DNA of 64,000 nt from contig FPKD01000001.1 in NCBI GenBank assembly GCA_900119625.1, positions 1 to 64,000 on the forward strand, read 5' to 3'. Positions 1 to 7,495 of this stretch are shown here, one piece after another. The position numbers and the translations under genes were made by a program. Numbering within the stretch: position 1 is the first letter of the stretch; every line of letters starts with the position of its first letter. The stretch is from Olsenella sp. kh2p3. GTDB lineage: Bacteria; Actinomycetota; Coriobacteriia; Coriobacteriales; Atopobiaceae. The notes under the pieces were generated by a model. That model ran no database searches and was not told the DNA's origin. It worked only from the letters and a program-made list of their open reading frames with translations.

Positions 1-25
1 TGAACTGCCTCCCATTTCTTGGACA
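1..25 (+). repeat. Left terminal inverted repeat of the IS3 element
   Basis: Begins TGAACTGC, the usual TG...CA type end of IS3 elements. It matches the reverse complement of 1452-1476 at about 20 of 25 positions, with the mismatches concentrated in the middle. Confidence 0.9.
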
Positions 26-59
26 TGGAAATAGAAGTCCGAGAGATGGGAGGCTTTCC

Positions 60-575
60 ATGTCCATCGGCCTGCGATGCAGGCACGACCGATCGGTCAG
101 GGAGCTGGCCGCCGGGATGTTCGGCGAGGGCCGGGGGTACAAGTCCGTCGCCAGAAGTCTGGGCATCCCTGCCGAAGCCGTGCGAAAATGGCAGCAGACG
201 TACCGCGCGACCGGGAGGGACGGCCTGCTGAAAATGGGCGAGAAGCACTCGAGATACGACTTCGAGACCAAGGTCGCCGCAGCCAGGGCCGTGGTCGACG
301 ACGGGATGGCCAAGCCCGAGGCGATGGAGCGCTTCGGCATCGCGAGCGCGACGCCGCTGAAGCAGTGGTGCAGGCTGTACCGCGAGGGAGGCGCCGAGGC
401 CCTGAGGCCCAAGCCGAGGGGCAGGCCGAGGGGGTCCGGCGCGAAGGCCGCGCCGATGACCCGCGAGCAGGAGCTCGAGCGCGAGGTCAGGCGGCTCGAG
501 GCGCAGGTGGCGTACCTAAAAAAATCGATAGCCCTGAAGGCGGAGCTGCGCTCCCGAACCGGGAGAAGGCCCTAG
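60..575 (+). CDS. IS3-family transposase OrfA (helix-turn-helix subunit)
   Basis: 171 residues. It contains two helix-turn-helix segments of the IS3/IS150 OrfA kind (around residues 15-45 with the LGIPAEAVRKW turn, and around 65-105 with ATPLKQWCRLYREGG), then a basic stretch and a leucine-zipper-like coiled coil near residues 135-155 (REQELEREVRRLEAQVAYLKK). In this family OrfA binds the terminal repeats and regulates transposition. The frame meets A7 at 518-524, where a -1 slip joins it to the catalytic frame. The ATG at 60 follows a GGGAGG ribosome-binding site. Confidence 0.9.
   Translation: MSIGLRCRHDRSVRELAAGMFGEGRGYKSVARSLGIPAEAVRKWQQTYRATGRDGLLKMGEKHSRYDFETKVAAARAVVDDGMAKPEAMERFGIASATPLKQWCRLYREGGAEALRPKPRGRPRGSGAKAAPMTREQELEREVRRLEAQVAYLKKSIALKAELRSRTGRRP
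518..524 (+). other. Programmed -1 ribosomal frameshift site (A7)
   Basis: A run of seven A in the zero frame ctA-AAA-AAA lies in the overlap of OrfA and OrfB, exactly where IS3-family elements slip to make the OrfAB transposase. The downstream frame is -1 relative to OrfA, as required. Confidence 0.8.
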
Positions 576-1435
576 CGGTCGCCGAGCTTTCAGGGCAGGG
601 ACACGGCCTCGCCGACCTGCTGGGGGCCGCCGGACTCGCCAGGTCGAGCTACTACTACGCGCTGTCCCATCCCAAGGCGCCGACCAGGCCGGAGCTGCGC
701 GCCAGGGTGGCGGAGGTCTTCGGCAGGCTCCCGAACGGCGTCGGACACCGGCAGGTGGCCATGGAGCTGCGCGCGGTGGACGGGGTCCGCATCGCCGACA
801 AGACGGTGCTCAGGATGATGAACGAGATGGGCCTCAGGTGCGGCATCCGCCGGGAGACCGACCACCACAGGTACAGCTCTTACAGGGGGAAGGTCGGCGA
901 GACCTTCGAGAACGTGCTCGGCCGCGACTTCGCCGCCGACGGCCCCTGGCAGAAGATGGGCACCGACGTCACCGAGTTCAAGTGCTCCTTCGGCAAGGCC
1001 TACCTCGCGCCGGTCTACGACTTCGGCAGCAAGGAGATCGTGGCGTGGTCCATCTCGGAGAGCCCGGGCCTCGCCCAGCAGGAGGAGATGCTCGCCATGC
1101 TCATGGCGGCGAAGCCGGAGGGCGCGGCGCCGGTCCTGCACTCCGACATGGGCTGGCAGTACCAGCACGCGTCCTACGTCGCGAAGCTCAGGGAGAACGG
1201 CTTCGTGCAGAGCATGTCGCGCAAGGGCAACTGCATCGACAACGGCGCGACCGAGCAGGTCTTCGGGCACATCAAGGACGAGTTCTTCCGGGGACGCGAC
1301 TGGAGCGACTTCGAGAGCTTCAAGCGCGATCTCGAGGCCTATATCCACCATTGGAACCATGTGAGGCGCCAGGTCAGGCTGAAGGGCCTGACCCCGGTCG
1401 AGTTCCGGGAACAGGCCCTTCGGGAGGCCGCCTAG
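518..1435 (+). CDS. IS3-family transposase OrfB (DDE integrase, made as OrfAB)
   Basis: This is the catalytic half of the transposase, in the -1 frame relative to OrfA; the frame has no convincing start of its own at the junction. An HTH_21-like segment (RSSYYYALSHP ... GHRQVAMEL) precedes an rve integrase core. The DDE residues are visible as D in GTDVTEF, D in LHSDMGWQY and E in NGATEQVFGHIKDEF. The C-terminal IHHWNHVRRQVRLKGLTPVEF is the usual IS3 tail. No internal stop or deletion is seen, so the enzyme should be functional if frameshifting occurs. Confidence 0.92.
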   Translation, partial: KKIDSPEGGAALPNREKALAVAELSGQGHGLADLLGAAGLARSSYYYALSHPKAPTRPELRARVAEVFGRLPNGVGHRQVAMELRAVDGVRIADKTVLRMMNEMGLRCGIRRETDHHRYSSYRGKVGETFENVLGRDFAADGPWQKMGTDVTEFKCSFGKAYLAPVYDFGSKEIVAWSISESPGLAQQEEMLAMLMAAKPEGAAPVLHSDMGWQYQHASYVAKLRENGFVQSMSRKGNCIDNGATEQVFGHIKDEFFRGRDWSDFESFKRDLEAYIHHWNHVRRQVRLKGLTPVEFREQALREAA

Positions 1436-1451
1436 CGGTTATGATTTATCG

Positions 1452-1476
1452 CGTCCAAGTTTTGGGGCGCAGTTCA
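1452..1476 (-). repeat. Right terminal inverted repeat of the IS3 element
   Basis: Ends GCGCAGTTCA, reverse complement TGAACTGCGC. It pairs with bases 1-25 and lies 16 bp past the transposase stop codon. Confidence 0.9.
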
Positions 1477-1544
1477 CATTGCCGGACGGGCCTCAGCAGC
1501 TCTATGCGGCGAGAAGAACTCGCGGCGCGGAACCCGTGGAACCG

Positions 1545-2417
1545 TTAGTTCCAGCCCTTGCCGTCGGAGCCAAACTCCTTGATGAGCTCCTCGGTGCGGA
1601 CCTTGATGGCCTCGCGACCGGGCTTGAGGAGCTTGCGGGGATCGTAGCCCTTGCCCTGCTGGTCGAGGCCCTCCTCGATGTACTTGCGGGTGGCGGCAGC
1701 GAAGACCAGCTGGAGGTCGGTGTTGACGTTGATCTTGGAGATGCCCAGCGAGATGGCCTTCTTCACCTGGTCAACGGGGATGCCGGTGCCGCCGTGAAGG
1801 ACGAGCGGCAGGTCGCCCGTCTTGGCCTTGATCTCCTGCAGGCGGTCGAAGGACAGGCCCTCCCAGTTGGCGGGGTAGATGCCGTGGATGTTGCCGATGC
1901 CGCAGGCCAGGAAGTCAACGCCCAGGTCGGCGATGGCCTTGCACTGCTCGGGGTCGGCCAGCTCGCCCTTGGCGGTCACGCCGTCCTCGGTACCACCGAT
2001 GCCGCCGACCTCGGCCTCGACGGAGATGCCCTTGCTGTGGGCAAGCTTCACGATCTCGGCGGTGTGGGCGAGGTTGGTCTCGAAGTCCTTCTCGTGCGAG
2101 CCGTCGTACATGACGGAGGTGAAGCCGGCGTCGATGCACTCAAGGGCGGCCTCGTAGGAGCCGTGGTCGAGGTGAAGGGCAACGGGCACGGTGATGTTCT
2201 TGGCCTCGACGAGGTCCTTCACCATGTCGGCGACGAGCTTGAAGGAAGTCTGCCACTTGGCGGCACCGCTGGTGCACTGGATGATGAGCGGCGACTGAAG
2301 CTCCTCGCCGGCATCGAGAATGGAGGAGGCCCACTCGAGGTTGTTGGTGTTGAAGGCACCAATACCGTAGTGGCCCTTCTCGGCGCTCTGAAGCATTGCG
2401 GTTGCATTGACGAGCAT
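1545..2417 (-). CDS. fba: Class II fructose-1,6-bisphosphate aldolase
   Basis: Glycolytic zinc aldolase that cleaves fructose-1,6-bisphosphate into DHAP and glyceraldehyde-3-phosphate; cytosolic, 290 residues, normal family length. Visible signatures are the early GHYGIGAFNTNNLEW, the zinc/active-site stretch VPVALHLDHGSYE, VEAEVGGIGGTEDG, LVLHGGTGIP and KINVNTDLQ. It resembles the Bacillus FbaA group throughout. The start at 2417 is chosen over an upstream in-frame one because GGAGGTAAC lies just before it and homology begins at MLVNATAML. The gene is monocistronic here. The IS3 element sits immediately downstream and may have replaced its terminator. Confidence 0.96.
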   Translation of the reverse strand: MLVNATAMLQSAEKGHYGIGAFNTNNLEWASSILDAGEELQSPLIIQCTSGAAKWQTSFKLVADMVKDLVEAKNITVPVALHLDHGSYEAALECIDAGFTSVMYDGSHEKDFETNLAHTAEIVKLAHSKGISVEAEVGGIGGTEDGVTAKGELADPEQCKAIADLGVDFLACGIGNIHGIYPANWEGLSFDRLQEIKAKTGDLPLVLHGGTGIPVDQVKKAISLGISKINVNTDLQLVFAAATRKYIEEGLDQQGKGYDPRKLLKPGREAIKVRTEELIKEFGSDGKGWN

Positions 2418-2464
2418 AGCGTTACCTCCATCTGTTGGAAGCTGAACGATGTGGTACTCCGACA

Positions 2465-2493
2465 ATCATACCCGATGTGAGAACCTTCACACC
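2465..2493 (-). promoter_or_regulatory. Putative fba promoter with overlapping inverted repeat
   Basis: Reading the minus strand, TATGAT (2470-2465) is a good -10 about 50 bp upstream of the fba start. The -35 is weak. Between them an imperfect palindrome GTGAGAA-CC-TTCACAC (2477-2492) could be an operator. Supported by sequence only. Confidence 0.4.
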
Positions 2494-2692
2494 CTAGAAG
2501 CGCTGCAAGAACGCGATTCCTGCAGGCATTACAAAACGTTGGCAGTTCGGGCTGCGCGAGAGCCCCTGTGGGTTGGGGGAAGGCTTGTCTCTTCTTCGTG
2601 AGGATGGGCGCAACGCGTTGGCCGCAGCCTATACTCGGGTATCCCAAAACAAGAGGGCCGCGCGGGAGACGCGACCGAAGGAGGGATGGGCC

Positions 2693-3829
2693 TTGGCGCA
2701 GGAATCCAAGATGTACGCCAATGGTGCGGATGATCAGCGGGACGAGAAGGACGAGCAGAACGAGCATGCGGGAGGTGTGTTTAGCGACCTCTCGTTTGCG
2801 CAGATCCTTGCCACCGCACTGGCCGCGGGCGTCTCGTTTGCGCTCTCGTCGCAGATAGGCGTGGCAGGCTCGCTCATCGGAGCCATCGTGGGCGCCGCAG
2901 CTGCTACCGTGGCGTCCTCGGTGCTCAACAACCTCTTCTCTAAGTCTGCCGAGGCAATCAAGGGCGCCGTAGCCACAGATGCCAACGAGTCGCCTGCGGC
3001 CGAGAAGCCCGCCGCCTCTGCAGCGGGCGAGACCTCGCTCATGCCCCACCCCGTTGACGCGGACCAGGCAGCGGCCGACAGCGCCCCGGCAGGCGCAACG
3101 GCAACCCAGAACCTCGCGGCAGGCGAAACCAGGCCAACCACGGCATCTTTGGCCGACGACACCGAGGTCAAGTTTGCGCCCTCCGGCACGCGCATTGCGC
3201 CCGCGAGCTTCCGCCGCGCCGCCCGCGAGCGCCAGCGCCGCGACACCAAGCGCCGCGTCGTGGTGGTGTCCATCGTGGCGGGAATCGCGGCCGTGCTTGT
3301 CTCAGCGCTTCTCGTCTACGCGCTCACCGAGGGCAGGGGCATAGGCACTACGCCCGGCCGCACTCAGGAGACGACTACCACCGAGCAGACGCAGACCACG
3401 CAGGAGAAGACCGAGACCGAGAAGCCCGAGGAGACGACCCAGCCCGAGAAGCCCGCAGAGCCCAACTCCACCCAGACCACGGACACGAGCTCCAACTCTG
3501 ATTCGACGAGCAGCACCACGGACTCGACCACGAGCAACTCCGGCACGTCCTCAAACTCCGGGAACAGCAGCTCGAGCAGCGATTCCAGCAGCAACAGCAG
3601 CTCGAACTCCAGCAACAACTCCAGCTCGAGCACCACGGGCGACGCGACGGGGTCCAACTCCAGCACCAACAGCGGCTCAAACTCCTCGAGCACCAACAGC
3701 TCGTCGAACAACTCGAGCAGCACTGACTCCACCAAGAGCAACAGCTCCACGTCCACCACAAAGGGAACGAGCAGCTCAAGCGGCTCCACTGGCTCGGGTG
3801 CCACCACGAGCAGCACCAGCAGCAACTAG
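2693..3829 (+). CDS. Membrane-anchored protein with Ser/Thr/Asn-rich C-terminal tail
   Basis: I do not recognise the family. The 378 residues comprise an acidic N-terminus, a small-residue hydrophobic region around residues 25-75 (LATALAAGVSFAL, SLIGAIVGAAAATVASSVL), a charged Ala/Pro linker, an Arg-rich patch (RRAARERQRRDTKRR) just before one clear transmembrane helix (VVVVSIVAGIAAVLVSALLVYAL), then about 160 residues made almost only of S, T, N, G and acidic residues. By the positive-inside rule the tail is outside, like a stalk or glycosylation platform. I place the start at TTG 2693 because GAAGGAGGG lies 7 bp upstream; the upstream extension lacks a ribosome-binding site. Single gene, no operon partner. 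Confidence 0.7.
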   Translation: MAQESKMYANGADDQRDEKDEQNEHAGGVFSDLSFAQILATALAAGVSFALSSQIGVAGSLIGAIVGAAAATVASSVLNNLFSKSAEAIKGAVATDANESPAAEKPAASAAGETSLMPHPVDADQAAADSAPAGATATQNLAAGETRPTTASLADDTEVKFAPSGTRIAPASFRRAARERQRRDTKRRVVVVSIVAGIAAVLVSALLVYALTEGRGIGTTPGRTQETTTTEQTQTTQEKTETEKPEETTQPEKPAEPNSTQTTDTSSNSDSTSSTTDSTTSNSGTSSNSGNSSSSSDSSSNSSSNSSNNSSSSTTGDATGSNSSTNSGSNSSSTNSSSNNSSSTDSTKSNSSTSTTKGTSSSSGSTGSGATTSSTSSN

Positions 3830-3877
3830 ACGGCACCCGCAAGTCACCGCGCGCATCTGCAGCGAGCAGCAAAAACA

Positions 3878-3914
3878 AGCGGCGCACGCGACCAATCCGG
3901 TCACGTGCGCCGCT
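3878..3914 (-). terminator. Bidirectional terminator between the tail protein and the thi operon
   Basis: A long stem made of AGCGGCGCACG and its complement CGTGCGCCGCT with an AT-containing loop. On the minus strand it is followed by TTGTTTTTG, a good U tract for ending the ABC operon. The plus-strand side has only a weak U tract. Confidence 0.75.
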
Positions 3915-3946
3915 CGCCTATTTACGCACCCCTGCTGCACGCTCCC

Positions 3947-4753
3947 CTACCCCAGAAGCGAGAGCACCTCTCGCTTTGCGGCGAGAAACTCCGGCGTGAG
4001 GGCAAAGTCGCCCTCGCCTGCGCCATGGTCAACGCGAACCTCGCCGGCAATGTGGCTGGGCACGCCCTCGGAGGGACGCCCGGCAAGCACGTAGACGCGA
4101 CTTGCCATCGAGACCGCCTCGTCCACGTCGTGCGTGATCACCAGCGCGGAAAGGCCCAGCTCGCGGGCCATATCGCAGAACCAGCGGCGCACCTCGACGC
4201 GCGTGATGGCATCAAGCGCCGAGAAGGGCTCGTCCAGAAGCGTGACGTCTGCGCCCATGAGGTAGGTGCGCATGAACGCCGCACGCTGGCGCATGCCGCC
4301 AGAGAGCTCGGCCGGCCACTTCTCCTCCGTGCCCGCAAGGCCAAAGCGCTCGAAGAGCGGCTCGGCCTTCGCGCCGGCCTCGGAGCGGGGGACGCCCGCC
4401 AGCAGCAGAGGCAGGCACACGTTGTCGATGATGCGGCGGCTGGGCAGCAGCAGGTCCTTCTGCAGCATGTAGCTCACGTGGCCGGGCGTGCCGGTGATGT
4501 CTGTGCCGTGGAGCAGCACCTGGCCGGAGAGCGGCCGCGTGAGACCCGAAAGCGCGTGCAGGATGGTCGTCTTGCCGCAGCCGGAGCGGCCTACCAGGCA
4601 CACCACCTCACCTGCGGCAACGGTAAGGGAGATCCGGTCCACGACCGTCGCCCGGCCGTCCCACGAGAGCGTGAGCGAGCGTGCCTCGAGCGCCGGCGCG
4701 TCGCCGGTACCCGAGGCCTGGGGCTTCTCGGCAGATGTGACGCCTGCGCCCAC
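3947..4753 (-). CDS. thiZ: ABC transporter ATPase, thiamine-precursor type (ThiZ-like)
   Basis: 268 residues of the nitrate/sulfonate/taurine/ThiZ ATPase family; it energises the permease encoded upstream. Walker A is GRSGCGKTT near residue 55, followed by the Q-loop region MLQKDLLLPSR, signature LSGGMRQR, Walker B VTLLDEPFSALD and the H-loop VITHDVDEA. The GTG start directly follows the stop of thiY (TAG then GTG), with GGAGG inside the end of thiY, so translation is coupled. It is the last gene of the operon controlled by the TPP riboswitch at 7081-7170, which supports a thiamine pyrimidine (HMP/FAMP) substrate over nitrate or sulfonate. The N-terminus has a short extra Gly/Ala/Ser stretch. 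Confidence 0.88.
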   Translation of the reverse strand: MGAGVTSAEKPQASGTGDAPALEARSLTLSWDGRATVVDRISLTVAAGEVVCLVGRSGCGKTTILHALSGLTRPLSGQVLLHGTDITGTPGHVSYMLQKDLLLPSRRIIDNVCLPLLLAGVPRSEAGAKAEPLFERFGLAGTEEKWPAELSGGMRQRAAFMRTYLMGADVTLLDEPFSALDAITRVEVRRWFCDMARELGLSALVITHDVDEAVSMASRVYVLAGRPSEGVPSHIAGEVRVDHGAGEGDFALTPEFLAAKREVLSLLG

Positions 4754-5839
4754 CTATGCCTCCAGGTACGAGAGGTCGTAGCCCTTGGTGACGTCAAGCT
4801 TGTTCTCGACCAAGTTCTGGTCATTGAGCCACTGGTAGAACTTGGACCAGCGGTCGGCGTCGATGACGCCCCAGGACGATGCGTCAGCGATGTACTGGCC
4901 TGCCAGGTAGTCCTGGCTTGCGTGGACCAGGTCGGAGTCAAGCTCGGGCACGGCGTCGCAGAGGATGTCGGCGGCGTCGCTGGGGTTCTCGACGCAGAAC
5001 TCGTAGCCCTTCTTGACGGCACGCAGGAAGGCCTTGACCTGGTCGGGGTTCTCCTTGGCAAAGTCGTCGTTGGCGGCGATGACCGGCGTGTAGTAGTCAA
5101 AGACGTCGTCGATCGAGATGAACGAGAAGTAGTTCACGTCGTAGTTCTGGACCTTGGCGTTCTGAACCGCCCAGCCCTCATAGACCCACACGGTGTCGAA
5201 CATGTTGGCCTTGAGGCCCGAGACCTCGTCATCCACGTTGTAGGGCACGAGGTTGATCTTGGAGTAGTCGCCGCCGTCGGCCTCGACCACGTCCTTGATG
5301 GTGGCCTGCTCGACGGGCTGGTCCCACGTGGCGTAGGTGTGGTCCTCCATGAGCTTGGGGCGCGTTATGCCGTCGGCCTGGCGGCTCATGATACCGGAGG
5401 TGTTGTGCTGGATGATGGCGGCAACGGCCGTGTAGGGCATGGGCTGGTCGGACGAGAAGCTGTTGGCCATAACGTCCTGGTACGAGACGCCCATCTGGGC
5501 GCCGCCGGCGCCGATAAGGGCGTCCGCGCCGTCCTCGGGCGGCTGGACTATCTCAACGTCCAGACCCTCGTCGGCGAAGAAGCCCTTGGACTGGGCCACG
5601 TAGATGCCGGTGTGGTTGGTGTTGGGGGTGTAGTCAAGCACGAAGGAGATCTTCGCGAGGTCGCCCGAGGCGTTTGCGCTGGACGAGCTGGACGCATCAC
5701 TCGACGCGGCGGCGTTAGACGAGACGGACTGGGACGCCTGGCCGCAGCCGGCAAGCGCCAGGGCCGCAGAAGCCGCAACGGAGCCACGCAGGAACGAGCG
5801 GCGAGAGACGCCGCCGGAAAGCACGGAGTTGGAAGCCAT
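4754..5839 (-). CDS. thiY: Tat-type lipoprotein, NMT1/THI5-like substrate-binding protein (ThiY-like)
   Basis: 361 residues. The N-terminus has SRRSFLRG (twin-arginine motif), a short Ala-rich hydrophobic stretch and the lipobox LAGC, so it should be a lipid-anchored binding protein exported by Tat; tatA and tatC lie at 50639-52128. After a Ser-rich linker the NMT1 fold begins with SFVLDYTPNTNHTGIYVAQSKGFF, a typical opening for HMP/formylaminopyrimidine binders. In known ThiY proteins this component captures N-formyl-4-amino-5-aminomethyl-2-methylpyrimidine. The ATG overlaps the permease stop by one base (TAATG). Assignment to a pyrimidine rather than another ligand rests on the riboswitch. 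Confidence 0.88.
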   Translation of the reverse strand: MASNSVLSGGVSRRSFLRGSVAASAALALAGCGQASQSVSSNAAASSDASSSSSANASGDLAKISFVLDYTPNTNHTGIYVAQSKGFFADEGLDVEIVQPPEDGADALIGAGGAQMGVSYQDVMANSFSSDQPMPYTAVAAIIQHNTSGIMSRQADGITRPKLMEDHTYATWDQPVEQATIKDVVEADGGDYSKINLVPYNVDDEVSGLKANMFDTVWVYEGWAVQNAKVQNYDVNYFSFISIDDVFDYYTPVIAANDDFAKENPDQVKAFLRAVKKGYEFCVENPSDAADILCDAVPELDSDLVHASQDYLAGQYIADASSWGVIDADRWSKFYQWLNDQNLVENKLDVTKGYDLSYLEA

Positions 5840-6672
5840 TATCGTTTGTTCCCTTCTGCCCTCTTCCAGGGCATGCAGACGCGCTGCAGCAGGTCAACAA
5901 GCTTCATGAGACCAAGCGACAGCGCAGAGATGACAATGATGACCGCGAACATGCGGTCGTACGAGAAGGACTTGCGCACGCGCGTCATGTAGACGCCCAG
6001 GCCGGAGTTGCCACCGAGCCACTCGGCAATCACGGCGCCCACAATGGCGTAGGTCGCGCTGATGCGCAGGCCGCTGAAGAACTGGTCGGCCGCGGCGGGC
6101 AGCTTGGCGTAGCGGAAGATCTGCCAGCGCGAGGCGTTCATGGTGCGCATGAGGTCGATGACGTCGGGGTCCACCGAGCGGAAGCCCGAGATCAGCGAGA
6201 CCGTGATGGGGAAGAACGTGGTGATCACGATGAGGATCACCTTGGGAGCCAGGCCGTAGCCAAACCACAGCACCAGAAGCGGCGCGATGGCGATGGTGGG
6301 GATGGTCTGCGAGATGGTCACGAGCGGCTGGAGGGCCAGGTAGAAGCCCTCGAAGCGGTCCATGAGCACCGCGATGGCAAAGCCGAGAGCCACGCCGATG
6401 AGAAGGCCTATGGCCGTCTCGACCAGCGTGGTTGCCGCGTGGCCCAGGATGAGGGCGATGTCGGCCACGAGCGCCTGGACCACCTGGATGGGCGTGGGGA
6501 GTAGGAAGTTGGGAATGATCCCCAGGTCAACGACGAGCTCCCACACGACGAGAAGGCCCACTACAGTGAAGAGCGGCGTGAGCACGCGACGCGCGCGGGA
6601 TGCCCCGGCACGCGGGGCGGCAGCGGCACGCGGGGCGGCAGCGCTTCTCGGCTTGTGCTGCTGACGCGACAC
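5839..6672 (-). CDS. thiX: ABC transporter permease, ThiX-like
   Basis: 277 residues. A basic Ala/Arg-rich N-terminal tail (residues 1-30) precedes about six transmembrane helices and the BPD_transp_1 permease core. The EAA loop is recognisable around RTMNASRWQIFRYAKLPAAADQFFSGLRIS. It forms the membrane channel of the ThiXYZ importer. The GTG start lies 4 bp beyond the stop of the upstream thiamine-binding gene, and its own stop overlaps thiY. Family members include SsuC/TauC, so ligand assignment depends on the operon and the riboswitch. Confidence 0.88.
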   Translation of the reverse strand: MSRQQHKPRSAAAPRAAAAPRAGASRARRVLTPLFTVVGLLVVWELVVDLGIIPNFLLPTPIQVVQALVADIALILGHAATTLVETAIGLLIGVALGFAIAVLMDRFEGFYLALQPLVTISQTIPTIAIAPLLVLWFGYGLAPKVILIVITTFFPITVSLISGFRSVDPDVIDLMRTMNASRWQIFRYAKLPAAADQFFSGLRISATYAIVGAVIAEWLGGNSGLGVYMTRVRKSFSYDRMFAVIIVISALSLGLMKLVDLLQRVCMPWKRAEGNKR

Positions 6673-6675
6673 CGG

Positions 6676-7014
6676 CTACGCGACCTCCTCGGCCTTCTGG
6701 GAGAACTCGGAGTCCGTGGGGTGATACTTCCCCACCTTGTGCTCGGTGGTCATCACGTCGCCGTCGGGGCGATAGTCGATCTTCACGTAGGTGGCCATCT
6801 TCTTGCAGCCCGCCTTGGCGCCCACGAGCTGACAGTTCTTGACGATCTCCATGCAGGTGTCGTAGTCGGCCTCGATGGCGGTCTCGAACGGGCCAACAAA
6901 GTAGTCGACGCCCGTGGAGTCGATGTAGGCGATCACCGCGTCGACCACGCGGCAGACCTCCTCGTCGGTCTGGGCGTCCATGGGCAGGAACTGAATCGCA
7001 ACGGAGCAGTCCAT
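6676..7014 (-). CDS. Thiamine-binding DUF77/YkoF-like protein
   Basis: 112 residues, a single ferredoxin-like DUF77 (MTH1187/YkoF) domain. Homologues bind thiamine or its pyrimidine part, usually as oligomers in the cytosol. Family marks are the opening VAIQFLPMD, VDAVIAYIDSTG, VGPFETAIEADYDTCMEIV and YVKIDYRPDGDV. It is the first gene of the operon and is followed at once by thiX-thiY-thiZ, an arrangement seen in many Gram-positive genomes. The start at 7014 is preceded by GGGAGG. Expression should be governed by the riboswitch-terminator region directly upstream. Confidence 0.85.
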   Translation of the reverse strand: MDCSVAIQFLPMDAQTDEEVCRVVDAVIAYIDSTGVDYFVGPFETAIEADYDTCMEIVKNCQLVGAKAGCKKMATYVKIDYRPDGDVMTTEHKVGKYHPTDSEFSQKAEEVA

Positions 7015-7028
7015 GCACCCTCCCTTCC

Positions 7029-7066
7029 GGGTGCCAAAAAAGGCACCCACGTCTTCCGTAGGTGCC
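7029..7066 (-). terminator. Riboswitch expression platform: terminator and competing hairpin
   Basis: Reading the minus strand, GGCACCTACG (7066-7057), loop GAAGA, CGTGGGTGCC (7051-7042), then six T (7041-7036) make a textbook intrinsic terminator. The 3' arm GGGTGCC can instead pair with GGCACCC just past the T run (7035-7029), giving a mutually exclusive hairpin with a U6 loop. That suits on/off control of the thi operon. Confidence 0.8.
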
Positions 7067-7080
7067 CGAACTGTGCGCTC

Positions 7081-7170
7081 TGGTCCCTACGCCGGCATTA
7101 CCCGGACAGGTTCTATGGGTCGCGGCATTGGTGCCGCCTCTCAGCCGGGCCGTTATCCCAGCTCCCCTTT
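7081..7170 (-). ncRNA. TPP riboswitch (THI element)
   Basis: On the minus strand the conserved blocks occur in order: GGGGAGC, P2 CTGGG...CCCGG, CTGAGAGG (around 7144-7137), ACCC, GAACCTG, then CCGGGTAATGCCGGCGTAGGGA near 7106-7084. These match the aptamer core that binds thiamine pyrophosphate. A terminator follows directly, so TPP binding most likely stops transcription of the DUF77-thiXYZ operon. A -10 TATACT lies at 7185-7180, without a clear -35. Confidence 0.92.
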
Positions 7171-7201
7171 GCGTTGCCCAGTATAGCGCGGATGCCGCCC
7201 T

Positions 7202-7261
7202 CCCGCGGGATTTTGTTCCCCGGCAATGGAATCCCATTGCCGGGGAACAAAATCCCGCGGG
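7202..7261. repeat. 60-bp near-perfect palindrome, hairpin family B copy 1
   Basis: Arms of 28 nt pair perfectly around a 4-nt loop AATC. The inner 50 nt (7207-7256) match, in length and layout, the reverse complement of a palindrome at 13428-13477. Both keep GGGATT ends and an AA(T/C)GGAATCCCATT centre while the stem between differs by compensating changes. It lies just upstream of the TPP-riboswitch promoter. Confidence 0.85.
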
Positions 7262-7340
7262 TTAATTGCAGTCTGCGAGAAGGACGCAACGCGTCTACCT
7301 GCGGTTCTTCTCGGCAGCACGCCCAAACGACTGCAATTAA
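7262..7340. repeat. Imperfect long hairpin with 12-bp perfect outer arms
   Basis: TTAATTGCAGTC (7262-7273) pairs perfectly with GACTGCAATTAA (7329-7340). Inside, GAGAAG and CTTCTC form a second short pairing. It sits between the thi riboswitch and the DUF4256 gene; with family B it fills most of the 300-bp gap, and I see no gene there. Confidence 0.6.
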
Positions 7341-7495
7341 GTCGCAGTTTTGCCGCTGGGGCAACCGGCATCTCCTTATCAGCCACAGGCACTGGCGCCA
7401 TCATCATGACCTTTTGCGTCATCGTGAGGCACAATGGGATTCTCTTTGACTGATGTCGTGGCCCCATCCTGGCCACTTCCAACAAAAGGAGACAT

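Larger units (their letters stand above)
1..1476 (+). mobile_element. Complete IS3-family insertion sequence (IS150-like group)
   Basis: Terminal inverted repeats bound the element. The left end reads TGAACTGCCTCCCATTTCTT and the reverse complement of the right end reads TGAACTGCGCCCCAAAACTT; both continue into GGAC. Two overlapping reading frames joined by an A7 slippery run encode the transposase. Both are intact, so the copy looks potentially active. It lies about 70 bp past the stop of the fructose-bisphosphate aldolase gene. Because base 1 is the IS terminus, the left target duplication cannot be seen and the window or contig probably breaks at this repeat. Confidence 0.93.

Noticed and set aside
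1479..2480. 333-codon plus-strand frame opposite fba
   Set aside because: Antisense to aldolase, Leu/Gly/Val-rich shadow composition.
3905..5992. 695-codon open frame on the plus strand
   Set aside because: It lies antisense to thiZ and thiY, has no family resemblance and reflects the high-GC third-position bias of the real genes.
3947..6672. Nitrate, sulfonate or taurine uptake operon
   Set aside because: The ATPase and permease families would allow it, but the TPP riboswitch and the DUF77 gene point to thiamine precursors.
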